The position numbers and the translations under genes are program-made. Source: a virus. From it: a stretch of 64,000 nucleotides of DNA. The stretch is taken from positions 1 through 64,000 of the IMG/VR virus record IMGVR_UViG_3300024261_000006; one strand, 5' to 3'. Of the stretch, positions 45,201-55,001 are shown piece after piece. The notes below the pieces were generated by a model. That model had not been told where the DNA came from and ran no database searches. It saw only the letters and a list, made by a program, of their open reading frames with translations. The first letter of the stretch is position 1; each line of letters starts with the position of its first letter.

Positions 45201-45448
45201 GCTGAAAGTGGTGATAGATCAGGATGATCCATATCAAGTGGTGATCCAAATACATTTTCGTATGTGTTTAAAACATCATCACTCTTTCCAAATTCTTGAA
45301 AAGTATGAGGAACAAATGCTGGTCCTTTTAAAGATGTCCCAATAAGCCCTAAAGTATCATCAGTTAAAGAAATTTCATTTTCTTCTTTAAATTCTCTTGA
45401 AGAGCTTTGATTAGCATCAATATTTTCATCATTTCTAAATTGTGACAT
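42209..45448 (-). CDS. Tail sheath-like protein, divergent third copy (1079 aa)
   Basis: The N-terminus GLIGTSLKGPAFVPHTFQEF and YENVFGSP match the two canonical sheath proteins (GLVGPSVRGPAFVP; AVVGPAKRGPAFVP). The C-terminal part, with FAHNTRIILNIKKNIKYMIF, is only loosely like the sheath core. Codons are far more A/T-rich (many Asn, Ile, Lys) than in the other two. It lies after the tube gene, separated from the other sheaths. It may form a special ring such as sheath terminus or baseplate collar. It ends with TAG. Confidence 0.7.
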   Translation of the reverse strand: MSQFRNDENIDANQSSSREFKEENEISLTDDTLGLIGTSLKGPAFVPHTFQEFGKSDDVLNTYENVFGSPLDMDHPDLSPLSAQEWFNQGGEQLAFTRVLGIGKTGIPNNEGIVEGSGFIVGGNVVSGSINEGYSEYNKFATAGGSNGKTNFIGGHYKNKQYTGIENGVTKIAPFNDYLEQIGESQSSVSLITDVLFCPQGTKILLQKDNTQNGLQSLVRLRENIVLQSFSDATLSFNTNIQYPYLFIKGLGNKDFNVLKDYKRIRYVKKREFRESYINNDLSYFLDKGNLRYANFSLNFLDNLSFESNKNFIFNGSSNSISYEDFQSSYKSASTSWIVSQPTNRENISDNRVNMHNNCVKLFKFHAIDDGEISNRYRIRITPKKLGNVKTEDWSIFDVAVWEYNKKENTFIDLFKFTDLNLDPDSESYIGLVFGTQKTYFDFNENEVITSGRYKQTNNHLIVEINEKIEFKDVKSYELMPSGFMPYPRINTSGITNPENYNVLQKPVDYVWNILIGKEDKLIKEKYWGVLFDNISTEQIDKTILNNVYKFKLIKKEKSNNFRNYYWYTKYFQDNYLVKSKNVWVRDLEDNDSDLTNSFFHLEKIMYIPAEEDDPVQKNWEIAMYRRDGKKISDITSLSSLKIQYKYVNIDELLKSDDENNSIHSEYLSFDFFTCGGFDGVNILDNDKRLMSQTALVKELEDENQNGQIEGPTYFTYKKAHDIMVDDANSEFDILSIPTIGHHYLNKKISTEANKKGRYLTVLNSPEYSNHVDNTGINNIPTSAGIIKDYNHFYIEPGESDVNERFKTKPNIGKYIDSGTMTSLDSIKNNYYDNRYTLNVLNTSEGFLDNELYEDKRFVVMPAFIAIKSFASGIASGPVDNVNSFNDSLIEVKRVINNSLNSPDTDEYSKLIKFSLKSETNANFVVSKSIFNDSNIIKLNSGNTSLITRNSLSRFAHNTRIILNIKKNIKYMIFQNDLLFNNNAKVNNINTLLNFRLNTLLQSYVDLGIIRDFFVKLNTGTSNKEKEDYLDYILRSRIGISLFGKLDNNIIALSLDEIINSTQNNLTEISSIDIMIPSI

Positions 45449-45600
45449 ATTAAACCTGTTTTTATCTTATAATAGTATTTATAAGTAGGTTCTGTTTTCT
45501 TTTAAAATTAATTTAATATATAAATACTAACAACCTCTTAAAGCAAAACAGGGATTAATCTGCATAACTCTAAGAGGTATAAAGTTAACTTGCTAAATGA
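45449..45600 (-). other. Intergenic region with long-loop hairpin between tube and sheath-like gene
   Basis: This 152-base gap holds an eight-base perfect inverted repeat (ACCTCTTA at 45533-45540 and TAAGAGGT at 45571-45578) with a 30-base loop on the transcript after the tube gene. It lacks a good T-run, so it may be an RNA processing or attenuation structure more than a terminator. Nothing else coding is seen. Confidence 0.45.
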
Positions 45601-46089
45601 TTAGTATTGCAATACACAGTTGTCGAATCTAAGATCCATTGTGATTTCCATTGCTCCGTCATCATCGTAGCTAACATCTCCAAAGTTTGCACTTGCAAGA
45701 TATGCGCCCTTAATATCCCATAATTCAACAACAGTACCTACAGGATCAAGCATTTTAAGCTGGCAATCTCTCTTATAGAAATCTGCATATCCACTACGAC
45801 CACTTACAGACTCAAAGTGTGTACGAATCCATTCCATAACTTGTTGTGAACCACTAGGTGCGATTGGATCATAAAGTACAACACTGATATTTTGAAATGT
45901 TGTCTTTCCTGCAAGATAACGAGTACTATTCATAAAGTTAATAGTTGTCTCGTTTGTTGAGTATTGTGGACGAGCTGCTGACTTAATAAGAAAGGCATCG
46001 ATACCTTCAATCGCAAAGATCCATCGATTCTTTCTTTTTGGCTCAAACTTATTTGGAATCATTTCCGTGACTGAAAGTGTCTCTGCCAT
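45601..46089 (-). CDS. Tail tube protein (gp19-like)
   Basis: The 162-residue protein has KNRWIFAIEGIDAFLIKSAARP, then TINFMNSTRYLAGKTTFQNISVVLYDP and a C-terminal DDGAMEITMDLRFDNCVL, the plan of T4 gp19 tubes. Length matches. AGGAG precedes the ATG. It is encoded right after sheath B, as usual for sheath-tube pairs, and polymerises around the tape measure. Confidence 0.9.
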   Translation of the reverse strand: MAETLSVTEMIPNKFEPKRKNRWIFAIEGIDAFLIKSAARPQYSTNETTINFMNSTRYLAGKTTFQNISVVLYDPIAPSGSQQVMEWIRTHFESVSGRSGYADFYKRDCQLKMLDPVGTVVELWDIKGAYLASANFGDVSYDDDGAMEITMDLRFDNCVLQY

Positions 46090-46126
46090 TTCTTTTATCT
46101 CCTAAAATTCTTTATATATCTATATA

Positions 46127-49100
46127 TTAATCAATTGAGTTTGTTACAACAAAGTCTAAAGAAATAAACTCTACAGACTTGGTAGGCTGCAAGTAAATCT
46201 TTCCTCTAATCGTGTTGTTTTCAACGTCATTTTGTGTTGTTGTAGAAGTATCAATTTGGACTTTATATCTCTCAACACCTTGTCTAGCCTGCACATCTGC
46301 CATGATTGGTTCAACTAGTGAACTAAATCTTGCCAACGTTGATGCTCTATTTGGCTCAAATAACAATGTATTAGCAATTGCCTTAACTCTTCTACGAATG
46401 TTAATCAAAAGTCTTCTTACATTAACTCTATCAAGCGCTGACTGATTTTGAAGTAGTGTCTTCTGTCCAAATGCATAAACTTCTCCTGCTCTGCCAGCTG
46501 GCTCATAGATAGGATTGATATCAGCATCATAAAGATCGTTCAAAACATCTCTGTTCATCTGAACTTTTGAGTTAACTGCATTTAATCTACCTCTTGTAAG
46601 ACCTGCTGGAGCAAACCAAGGATCAGCCAATGTATCATTTTGACTCATAACGCCTAACATGCAAACTGATGGTGGGACCTGTAATGGCGAACCATTCGAT
46701 GGTCTTCTTGTCAAAACATCAGGAAAGTATGCTGCAGCAAATGATGTGTCAAGATTTCTAGCATCAAACTTAGTTATAATATTTCCTACGTGTGGTTTTA
46801 TTGCAGAATCAAGGATGACTTCGTTACCCTCTTCTATTTCCTGTATATCCATAACTAACATTGCATCAAATCTGCTTTCACAAGCTGTAATTGCATAGTC
46901 AGTAACAAGTGGCTCACGCATATCTGGAATTGCTAGCAACTGGAACTCTGTAGCACTCTTGTCAGATAAAACATCGATTGCTCTCTTGAAAGTCTCAACT
47001 GTTGGTCCTGTGAATAAGCCAGTTGACTCTTCGTTTGCTTCTCTAAATGCTGCTGCTGAATTCATTGCTGCTTTATCTTTATTAAAGATGTTAACACCAT
47101 CAAATCCACCTTGCATTAAGCAACGGAACTTAAGATATCTAACGTTTCTACCAACTTTAGCTGCTTCGCTTAAAACAATATTGCTCTTGCCGCCCAAAGA
47201 ACCTTTTCTAGCATACTCTGATGTTGACCAGTCTAAAGCACTATAGTTTGAAACGCTTGTTAAAACAATATTTTCTAAAGAAAACTTTTCTGTTGAAGAC
47301 AGCGCAAACTTTCCACCAGCATCAGAACCTAAGTCAGGTATGTAAGACGTCCAAGACTTAATACTAGGATTAAATCTTATTTCACCTAATTCATTATGAT
47401 CAGCTGCTGACTTCTTCTTTGCAAACTTAACACCCCAAGCCAACGCGTCAGATGCTTCTTTTACTGTTGAAGAAATAGATCTTGTTATATTCTTTACTAG
47501 GGGTAAAGGTGTTACATGCATTGAGTCAAAAGTAGTTCCAGCTAGTTGAACTGTTCCTGATTCATCGAACAACCCAGTTTTTGCTCTTAGGTTTAATGCT
47601 GTATAGTCTGAGAATCCGCAAGGCAAAGTAGACTTAGGAACGTCAGCAGATTTAACTGCATCTGATAATTCTACTCTTACATATTTGTTTCTAACTTCAA
47701 ACATACCTTCTTCAACAAGTCTTTGTCTACTTAGATCTCTATCGAAGTCATAATACATGTGTTTATCGCCAATAACTCTACCAATAAAGTTTCTGCTATC
47801 AGGATCAAGTGTTAAATTTTTCCAAGCTACTAAAGCTTCTCCACTTACTGGATCACTATAGAAATCTTCTAAAGTTAAGTCAAAGAAACCGTAGTCTTCT
47901 AATGTTGCACCTGCTCTAATGTTAGATATTAAAATTCTAAATCTATCGTTGCCAACAGCACCATCATCTAAAGAGTAAAGTCTAAATAACTTTTGATCTA
48001 AAGATTTTTGTGAAGTAATCCATGGAGATCTAGCAGTTCTAAATCTTGTATCAAACTTTTCAAATGCAGGAGAGTTAGCTGCTTCAGTTGCTCTTGCTCC
48101 TGTTGAGTGCAAGCAGAAAGCTGCGTTTTCTTCAGTTGTTGTTGTTCCTGCCGCTGATAGTACGCCAGAAACATTTACTTTAGCTACTGCAGGATCAATA
48201 TCCCAATGTGAATAAAGATAGTGACCTCTTTCTTCAATTTTTTCTGGATCTGTATTTAACACTTTTGCGAAGTAGTTAACACTTTCAGGATTAAAAGAGC
48301 ATGATAGTTGTGCAGGTTCATCTGTATTGCTAAAACCGTTAAGAAGCAACGTAAAAGATTGATCACTTGATATGTCAACTTTACCAAGCTCATAACCCAT
48401 TAAATGAGTTCCTTGAGTTGATCCAAAGCTCTTGATATTTGCACCACTTGCTGCTGTAACCCTTAGATGAGTTAACTCTGCAAAGCCTCCTCCGTCTGTC
48501 CCGTTAAAAGTATCATCGGTAACGTCTATTGTTGGAACGACACCTTGTGGCGACATAAGAATGCCTCTAACAACTGGTGCTGCTGCACCTCCACCGCCTG
48601 TGAAGTTAACTGTTTTAGGACCAAAGTTGCCTGTAAGTGTATCACCAGCTGGATTTGTAAAAGTAGCTGTATCAGCTATATCTACTACGTTTTTAAGGAC
48701 ACTTTGCAGTTTACCATTTCCAAAATTTAATGTTATCTTTATACTGTTACTATTATCATCTACTAAAGCTGTAACGTCAGTTTTTGTATTAACTGTATTA
48801 GAATGCTTAAGAGCATTTTTAAAATTATACAAAGTTTCTTGTAAGTCATCGCCTATTATAACTGTTATGAAGTGATTATTTGGATCTGATCCATTAAAGG
48901 CAAGAGCAGCTCCTGGATTACCCGTCTTTTGACCGTTAACTCTACCACTTGCATTTGTAACAGATTCAAAGACAAAATTTTCATTAGTAAGACTTGAATG
49001 ATTATTATCAAGTGCTCTAATTTTTATATGATCATTATCATTAGGCTGACCTGTAAGTGTCATTGTAAACGATGTAGAACCTGCATTATCTCCGCCAAAG

Positions 49101-50566
49101 AAAAAACCTGAAGTTCTTCCTGTTCCAAATTCTGCAGTTGCATCTCCCGAAGTTCTATCAGTTGCATCTGATCCTACGCTTATTTGCAAGTTAGAGACTT
49201 GATTGGTTAGTGAAACATTTGCGCTACCAGAGTGATCGGCACGGCCAGCTTTTCCTTTTTGTTTTTGTATTACTGTTAAAGAAAGTCCATCGTCAGAAAT
49301 AGATGTTGTATATTTTCCTGTGTGATTTGAAACTGCTCTATCTAAAGCTGCTTTTAAATTTGCTAGTGCTTGTTCTTTAGTTCCGCTAGCATCAACAAAA
49401 ACAGAGTTAGTTTCATTAGAAGAGTATCTTCCGGTTTCACCTGAAGTTTGATCAGCGTCAGTAACAGATGCACTTTTAAATGCATAAACTACAGTAGCTG
49501 ATGTTAGTCCTCCAAGATTGTCGTTGTCTAACGATTTAAGCTCTAAACTTGAATTATTAGCAGGAACATCTGTAATTGTGATTACGCATTTTGCTCCACT
49601 ACCACCTTCTTGTCCGTAATTAAAAGTAGCACCAGTCACAGAAGCTGTTTTATCACCAACTTTTACCAGTAAGTCATTACCTTCTCCTGCTGGATTTATA
49701 TTAAACTTTGCAACACAGTCATTTGTTTTATTTAAAACATTTGGAAATGCTGACTCTAGTGTTACTCTAGCTAATGCATTATTACTGTTTACGTCTTCAA
49801 CAGCTGTTACTTTAATTTGATGGGCTCCTGCATTTCCTAATTGTGCGTCTGCTTCAATTTTATTCTTTAAGTTTTGAAGTGTTGCAACAACATTAGCGCC
49901 TATTGCAGATTGACCTCCTTCACCTCCAAAAGTAAAAGTGACGTCACCATTAAGATCACCGGTTGTATCAACGCCATCGAGCTTAATTGTATCACCAACT
50001 ATAGGTTGAGCACCTAGTTCAATAACCAAAGTAGCTGCAGCTCCTCCTGTTTGAATTCCTGCATCTTGCAAAAATGTGCTACCTGCTTCATCTTTCATAA
50101 AACAGCCAAGAAAATGTGTTCTTCCTGCTTTTGTTGCACCAACAACATCTGTATTAGCAATTGCTGCATGCGGGTTATTTTGCAAATCATTGCTAGCATC
50201 ATGTGATACCTTGTCACCAACAACAAAGCCAGCTCCTGCTACGCGTCCTGAAGAATCTTTTTGACCTGTTCCACTACCAACACCTAAAACGCGAAGAAAA
50301 GTTCCTGCTTGCGCATTTCTCATCCACTCATTAAGTGCTAAAGGACCAAATCTATTTGCGTTGCTTTCACGATCAACTTGTCTTAGTGAGCCAAAAGTCT
50401 CTTCAAACTGCTGAATTGTTGCAAATGTCTTGGGGACAAAAGCAGGACCTCTTTTAGCAGGCCCAACAACAGCAGCTGGTACTCCTTGAGGCAATTGCTC
50501 CGGATCTCTTACTTGTGATAAATCTATTTCTCTGAGAGTTACTCTTGCTGAGCCTTGTCCAGCCAT
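46127..50566 (-). CDS. Tail sheath protein with large triplicated insertion (1479 aa)
   Basis: The ends are canonical: AVVGPAKRGPAFVPKTFATI near residue 31, and C-terminal ALDRVNVRRLLINIRRRVKA and VEFISLDFVVTNSID, the sheath core that contacts neighbouring subunits. Residues ~171-660 are an extra block, made of three diverged copies of a beta-rich domain (178-275, 325-435, 498-615), each ending in a NLK-x-A/I helix and a D-x-S-I-x-I-T-like strand. These would project from the tail surface. Twice the usual sheath length. Confidence 0.88.
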   Translation of the reverse strand: MAGQGSARVTLREIDLSQVRDPEQLPQGVPAAVVGPAKRGPAFVPKTFATIQQFEETFGSLRQVDRESNANRFGPLALNEWMRNAQAGTFLRVLGVGSGTGQKDSSGRVAGAGFVVGDKVSHDASNDLQNNPHAAIANTDVVGATKAGRTHFLGCFMKDEAGSTFLQDAGIQTGGAAATLVIELGAQPIVGDTIKLDGVDTTGDLNGDVTFTFGGEGGQSAIGANVVATLQNLKNKIEADAQLGNAGAHQIKVTAVEDVNSNNALARVTLESAFPNVLNKTNDCVAKFNINPAGEGNDLLVKVGDKTASVTGATFNYGQEGGSGAKCVITITDVPANNSSLELKSLDNDNLGGLTSATVVYAFKSASVTDADQTSGETGRYSSNETNSVFVDASGTKEQALANLKAALDRAVSNHTGKYTTSISDDGLSLTVIQKQKGKAGRADHSGSANVSLTNQVSNLQISVGSDATDRTSGDATAEFGTGRTSGFFFGGDNAGSTSFTMTLTGQPNDNDHIKIRALDNNHSSLTNENFVFESVTNASGRVNGQKTGNPGAALAFNGSDPNNHFITVIIGDDLQETLYNFKNALKHSNTVNTKTDVTALVDDNSNSIKITLNFGNGKLQSVLKNVVDIADTATFTNPAGDTLTGNFGPKTVNFTGGGGAAAPVVRGILMSPQGVVPTIDVTDDTFNGTDGGGFAELTHLRVTAASGANIKSFGSTQGTHLMGYELGKVDISSDQSFTLLLNGFSNTDEPAQLSCSFNPESVNYFAKVLNTDPEKIEERGHYLYSHWDIDPAVAKVNVSGVLSAAGTTTTEENAAFCLHSTGARATEAANSPAFEKFDTRFRTARSPWITSQKSLDQKLFRLYSLDDGAVGNDRFRILISNIRAGATLEDYGFFDLTLEDFYSDPVSGEALVAWKNLTLDPDSRNFIGRVIGDKHMYYDFDRDLSRQRLVEEGMFEVRNKYVRVELSDAVKSADVPKSTLPCGFSDYTALNLRAKTGLFDESGTVQLAGTTFDSMHVTPLPLVKNITRSISSTVKEASDALAWGVKFAKKKSAADHNELGEIRFNPSIKSWTSYIPDLGSDAGGKFALSSTEKFSLENIVLTSVSNYSALDWSTSEYARKGSLGGKSNIVLSEAAKVGRNVRYLKFRCLMQGGFDGVNIFNKDKAAMNSAAAFREANEESTGLFTGPTVETFKRAIDVLSDKSATEFQLLAIPDMREPLVTDYAITACESRFDAMLVMDIQEIEEGNEVILDSAIKPHVGNIITKFDARNLDTSFAAAYFPDVLTRRPSNGSPLQVPPSVCMLGVMSQNDTLADPWFAPAGLTRGRLNAVNSKVQMNRDVLNDLYDADINPIYEPAGRAGEVYAFGQKTLLQNQSALDRVNVRRLLINIRRRVKAIANTLLFEPNRASTLARFSSLVEPIMADVQARQGVERYKVQIDTSTTTQNDVENNTIRGKIYLQPTKSVEFISLDFVVTNSID

Positions 50567-50606
50567 ATCTATATTCTCCTGTTAATTTAATCTTTATATC
50601 TATATA

Positions 50607-53600
50607 TCAGGGAAATTCAACACCTGCATTAGTAATTACAAAATCAATTGCAATAAATTCGATTGCTCGAGTTGGAACAATAATAATCTTACCATTCAAT
50701 CTGTTGTTGTCAACATCTTCGTCGTTATTATTTGTTTCATCCATAATAACTCTAAAGTCTTCAATTCCTTGCTCTAACTGAATTGTTGCTAATGAACCTG
50801 AAGAATTTGCAATAAAGTTATCTCTTGTTGTCTTGTTGTTTTGCTCAAACAATAGACCTTGTGCAATAATTTCAATTCTACGCTTCACTTCCAAAACGAG
50901 CCTTCTTACGTTGACACGATCCAAAGCAGTTCTTGCTAACTGTGATGTCTTCTGACCAAAGATAACAAATTGCTTGTTAGGGAAGTTTGCAATAGGATTA
51001 ATTCGAGCCTCATAAAGTGTATCACGATCCTCTGCGTTTAATCTTACATCCAAAGACGTAATTGTATTTAGAGCTCCTCTTGTAAATCCAGCAGGAGCAA
51101 ACCAGGGCTGCGAAACCTCATCAGTTTTTGCCAATGCACCAAGAGCTACAATTGAAGAAGGAACCCTGATTGATCTTCTACTGTTTTCTGCAGCTGTATC
51201 ATCATCTCCACTATCCTGAACCATTACGTCTGGGAAATAAGATGCTACATATGATGAATTAACCTCACGAGTATCAAACTTTGATGAAGTTGTATCAACA
51301 TCTGCTCTTCCTGAAGCAATACCTCTTTCATTAACAAATATTCTTGTAGAAGCAGAATCAAACTGCTGAAGGTCCATTACATAAAGCGCTTTACCGTATT
51401 CTTCTACTCTTCGCTTTGCAAAGTCTGTTACGAAAGGATCTCTAACGTTAGGAACAACAAGAACATTATGATTAACAACTAAATCATCTGTCATTAATCT
51501 TATAGCATTCTTATAAGAAGCAATAACGTTATTAGCATCTTCTGAACCTTGCATTACTGCGTTAGTTGTTCCAGCTAAACCACTTGGAAATCCTGATGCT
51601 GTTGCTTTTCCAACTCCTGTTTCTGTAGAAGCAGCTTTGTCTGTCATGAAGTATGAGTCACTGTCTAAAATGTTTAACCCGTCAAAGCCACCATAGAAAG
51701 GTGCTGTAAACTTTGCAACTAAACTATATTTATTAAACTTAACAACATCTTCAGATAATAACTTTGTTAATGTTACGCTTTCTAATTCAGAAGCTAAATT
51801 ATCACTTCCTGCAGCCATCTTTATAGTGTGCTTTGAAGAATCATATATTGTACTTTTATCAACATCTGCATTTCTTATGTATACAGCATTTTTAAATATA
51901 TCGTTTATTGTTCCAGTAATATCTGAAAGCGATGTTTTGTTTAAAGCAACCTTTGCCAAACTAAACTTGTTATTATTATGAGAGTCAGCAATTGCGCCTG
52001 TCTTTACAACATCACCATCAGCTCCTAAGAACTTAGTGTAGTTAGATAATAATTCATTGAAAACTGTGCCACTATTTGGATTATTTATGTCTTTAACTCT
52101 TGTAGGCATTAGTCCCCAGTGTAAATCAAAACTTACAGCTTCTAAAGCTGATGCTTCGCCTGTAAATGTTTGATTATATGAAGAGCCATCTCTAATGTCT
52201 CCCTTTGTTATCTTGAATCTATAAGGAAGAGGTGGTAAAACAGAATGATCTAAATGTGGGGTATCAACAGCTCTTCCTTTAGTAAATAATGTATTAGCTG
52301 TTCTATTGTCTGTTCCACCGGTGTTTAGTAATAACGCAGGAACTCCTCTATAACCAAAAGGAAGAGCTGTATCTGGTACTTCACCCTTTAGTACATCGTC
52401 ACTCATTACAACTCTTGCTCTTGTTGAAACGTTCCTAAACGATCCTTCTCTAACAAGTCTTCTTTCATCAAGATTAGTTGTATCTAAGTTATAGAATACC
52501 TTTTGATCGCCAATAACTCTTGCAATAAAGTTTGTAGCATTTGGATCTAAAGAGCACTGAGTAAATGACTCATAAACTATAGGAGACTCATCAGTGTCTT
52601 TTAAATCTCTTATTGTAACTGTAAATGTGCCAAAATCATTTGTTGGATCTGTGCTTGCATTTAAATTAGATATTGATATCTTATAATTTTCATTTGCATA
52701 AGCTCCATCATCAAGTGACTCAAAGTGAAATAGATCATACTCTTTTTTGCCAAATGGCTGAGAAATAAACTTAGGAGTTTTAGGTGCTACAAATCTACTT
52801 GAAAAATTACCAAACTTTGGTGCATTTGTACTGTCTCCTTGAAGAACTGCAACATTACCTGACCCAACAGAAGCAACTGCGGCGTCAACTGGGAAATGTG
52901 CATATAACATATGCTTTTTATCGTCAAATGAAAGAGGATCTGTATTTAAAACGTTCGCAATATAGTCAGAAGCTTCTGGATCCAAAGAAACTTCATAGCT
53001 AATAGTTGCAGGGCTCCCAATGTTACCTGTTTCTATTAGATATATAGTAAACTTAGAGCTTGAAGCAGCAACATGATCATTACCGGAGCCATTAGCTGTA
53101 ACTGTAGTTGTATAATCTTTATGAGTAAAAATCATTGCTCTTACTAGTTCAACAGTAAAATCAGCAGTACCTCCGCCTTCGCCAATGCCTTCTAGAGGAT
53201 GTGTGCTATCATTTGATGCATCACTGTCTAAGACACCTCCTAATAAATCAGCAGTTGTTGTATGTGAATCATTGTCGTTAAAAATACCAAGACTTAAAAA
53301 CTCTGGATTAACTACTGTGTGTTGAGCTGCAATAAATCTTACTGCGCCAAAAGCTGGTTCTGCATCAGTGTTATTATTATAAGTATGAGTTAGTTTAAAT
53401 CCAGCACCTGCTGATTTATCTGTTGATGAGTTGAAAACTCCTGATCCTAGTGTCCTACAAAATGTTAATGCTTTGCCGTCGTTTCTAAAAAATTCTGCTG
53501 CTGCGTGTCCACTTAGCAATCTTCTGCTAGGTGCTCCAAATATTCTAATAAATTCTTCTCTTGAGTATACTGTAGTGGGCACAAAAGCAGGGCCTCTTAC

Positions 53601-53711
53601 AGACGGTCCAACTAATCCAACTGGTACACTATTATTTCTTACTATAGGTCTTTTAATTACTTCTATTTCACGTTCAAAAAAGCCTGGAGACTTAAATGTC
53701 TGCTCTGCCAT
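50607..53711 (-). CDS. Tail sheath protein, main copy (1034 aa)
   Basis: Starts MAEQTFKSPGFFEREIEV, then GLVGPSVRGPAFVPTTVYSR. The C-terminus has FGQKTSQLARTALDRVNVRR, VKRRIEIIAQGLLFEQN and IEFIAIDFVITNAGVEFP, all sheath signatures. It lies first in the sheath-sheath-tube block. Compared with 46127-50566 it lacks the triplicated insertion. It contracts around the tube during DNA delivery. Confidence 0.92.
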   Translation of the reverse strand: MAEQTFKSPGFFEREIEVIKRPIVRNNSVPVGLVGPSVRGPAFVPTTVYSREEFIRIFGAPSRRLLSGHAAAEFFRNDGKALTFCRTLGSGVFNSSTDKSAGAGFKLTHTYNNNTDAEPAFGAVRFIAAQHTVVNPEFLSLGIFNDNDSHTTTADLLGGVLDSDASNDSTHPLEGIGEGGGTADFTVELVRAMIFTHKDYTTTVTANGSGNDHVAASSSKFTIYLIETGNIGSPATISYEVSLDPEASDYIANVLNTDPLSFDDKKHMLYAHFPVDAAVASVGSGNVAVLQGDSTNAPKFGNFSSRFVAPKTPKFISQPFGKKEYDLFHFESLDDGAYANENYKISISNLNASTDPTNDFGTFTVTIRDLKDTDESPIVYESFTQCSLDPNATNFIARVIGDQKVFYNLDTTNLDERRLVREGSFRNVSTRARVVMSDDVLKGEVPDTALPFGYRGVPALLLNTGGTDNRTANTLFTKGRAVDTPHLDHSVLPPLPYRFKITKGDIRDGSSYNQTFTGEASALEAVSFDLHWGLMPTRVKDINNPNSGTVFNELLSNYTKFLGADGDVVKTGAIADSHNNNKFSLAKVALNKTSLSDITGTINDIFKNAVYIRNADVDKSTIYDSSKHTIKMAAGSDNLASELESVTLTKLLSEDVVKFNKYSLVAKFTAPFYGGFDGLNILDSDSYFMTDKAASTETGVGKATASGFPSGLAGTTNAVMQGSEDANNVIASYKNAIRLMTDDLVVNHNVLVVPNVRDPFVTDFAKRRVEEYGKALYVMDLQQFDSASTRIFVNERGIASGRADVDTTSSKFDTREVNSSYVASYFPDVMVQDSGDDDTAAENSRRSIRVPSSIVALGALAKTDEVSQPWFAPAGFTRGALNTITSLDVRLNAEDRDTLYEARINPIANFPNKQFVIFGQKTSQLARTALDRVNVRRLVLEVKRRIEIIAQGLLFEQNNKTTRDNFIANSSGSLATIQLEQGIEDFRVIMDETNNNDEDVDNNRLNGKIIIVPTRAIEFIAIDFVITNAGVEFP

Positions 53712-53778
53712 ACTAGTACTCCTAATATCTAAAATCTTTTACATTATCTAATTATACATGATATTATCTATTTATCTA

Positions 53779-54999
53779 TTATTTATCTCTATTTGAAATA
53801 TTAAATACTTTTTCAGCATACTTTTGATCGTAAATTGTTTCTCCATTAGATATAACATCAGCTTTAATTGTTACAGTTTCACCGTTTTTATCTTTAATCA
53901 AAACTTTTCTCTTCTTTGTTGCTCTACTACTTCTTTCACCAACAACATCATAAGGCAATAAGTCAGATTCGCCTGTTATAAATGCTCCTGATTTGTCTCC
54001 GCTATGTAGACTCTCTAAAGAACTAATAGGATCAGCTCCTACTCTTTGTGCTATATTAGTATCTCCTTCATGTCTCAAATCATCAAGTATCCTAGCATTA
54101 GGGTCATTTACAGGAATCCCGCCAACAGTTGGAAATGCATCTAAGTCATCTACTAGAGTCTCAAAAGAAAGCGTAGGTGCTGATATCATTGACTTTAAAG
54201 CAACTTTTCCATTCATAATGTTAGGTGCCAAAATATAACCGGTTGCTGTCATTGTCATATTATACTTTATATACCTTTCAGCATCTGTAAAGTCCTGATA
54301 GTTTGCATCTTGATTGAATGAAGACTCAATAAATGCAGGAAACCAATATCCTGATTTACTTTCAACTCTAAATTGCTGGCCGGGATTAATTGTATATGCG
54401 CTCATTATTGTCGTTATAATATTGTTCATCTGCTGCGTAAAAGAAGACCAAACAGATATTTCATATGTCGCACCAAAATATTTAACCGGCGGAATCTCAA
54501 TTGTTTCGTATATATTGTTTTCTAATTGAGGTTTTAGATTGAAGTCTGTTTGATTTTTTTTGACAGTATGTGTTATATGTTCGAACCCTTCGAAGTTGTT
54601 TAACTGTCGCCATTCTGTGTTATCTCTTGATATTCTCCTTGTCATTACTTCAGGAAACATTTGGTTGTTTGCAATTCCTTTTTGTGGTACGTTGTCTAAA
54701 CCACTTCTTGTAATAGATATAAGTGGAAGAATAAGTGCACCTTTTTTGTCTGTTAAAGGTTTATTTCTTCTTAGAATTGCAAATCTTTCACCTGTTGCAA
54801 ATATAACTGGGACCTTTTTTTGTTCACCATGATGATCATAATACAAAGGTATCTGTGAATTGAAAAGATTGAATATAGCATAATCTAGATCTTCTAAACC
54901 GCAAGAAGGAATTGTATAATCTTCTGGATGCGTATTACCTTCATAGCCTGAAACTATTGAGTTGTTATCTTCTTTTAGTTTGTCAAATCTTGTTGCCAT
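53779..54999 (-). CDS. Neck/tail structural protein (406 aa)
   Basis: The conserved-looking start YTIPSCGLEDLDYAIFNLFN, the segment VPVIFATGERFAIL, and LILPLISITRSG define a family found next to sheath genes in T4-like phages. Later VWSSFTQQMNNIITTIMS and YNMTMTATGYIL suggest a structural beta-rich protein. It may correspond to a tail completion or sheath-stabilising protein such as gp15, an inference from its place just before the sheath gene. No catalytic motif. Confidence 0.6.
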   Translation of the reverse strand: MATRFDKLKEDNNSIVSGYEGNTHPEDYTIPSCGLEDLDYAIFNLFNSQIPLYYDHHGEQKKVPVIFATGERFAILRRNKPLTDKKGALILPLISITRSGLDNVPQKGIANNQMFPEVMTRRISRDNTEWRQLNNFEGFEHITHTVKKNQTDFNLKPQLENNIYETIEIPPVKYFGATYEISVWSSFTQQMNNIITTIMSAYTINPGQQFRVESKSGYWFPAFIESSFNQDANYQDFTDAERYIKYNMTMTATGYILAPNIMNGKVALKSMISAPTLSFETLVDDLDAFPTVGGIPVNDPNARILDDLRHEGDTNIAQRVGADPISSLESLHSGDKSGAFITGESDLLPYDVVGERSSRATKKRKVLIKDKNGETVTIKADVISNGETIYDQKYAEKVFNISNRDK

Positions 55000-55001
55000 T
55001 T

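Noticed and set aside
45476-45483. T4 late promoter TATAAATA on the minus strand upstream of the sheath-like gene
   Set aside because: In DNA this A/T-rich an eight-base match is expected many times in 64 kb, other late genes lack it, and it also occurs in places with no gene to drive.
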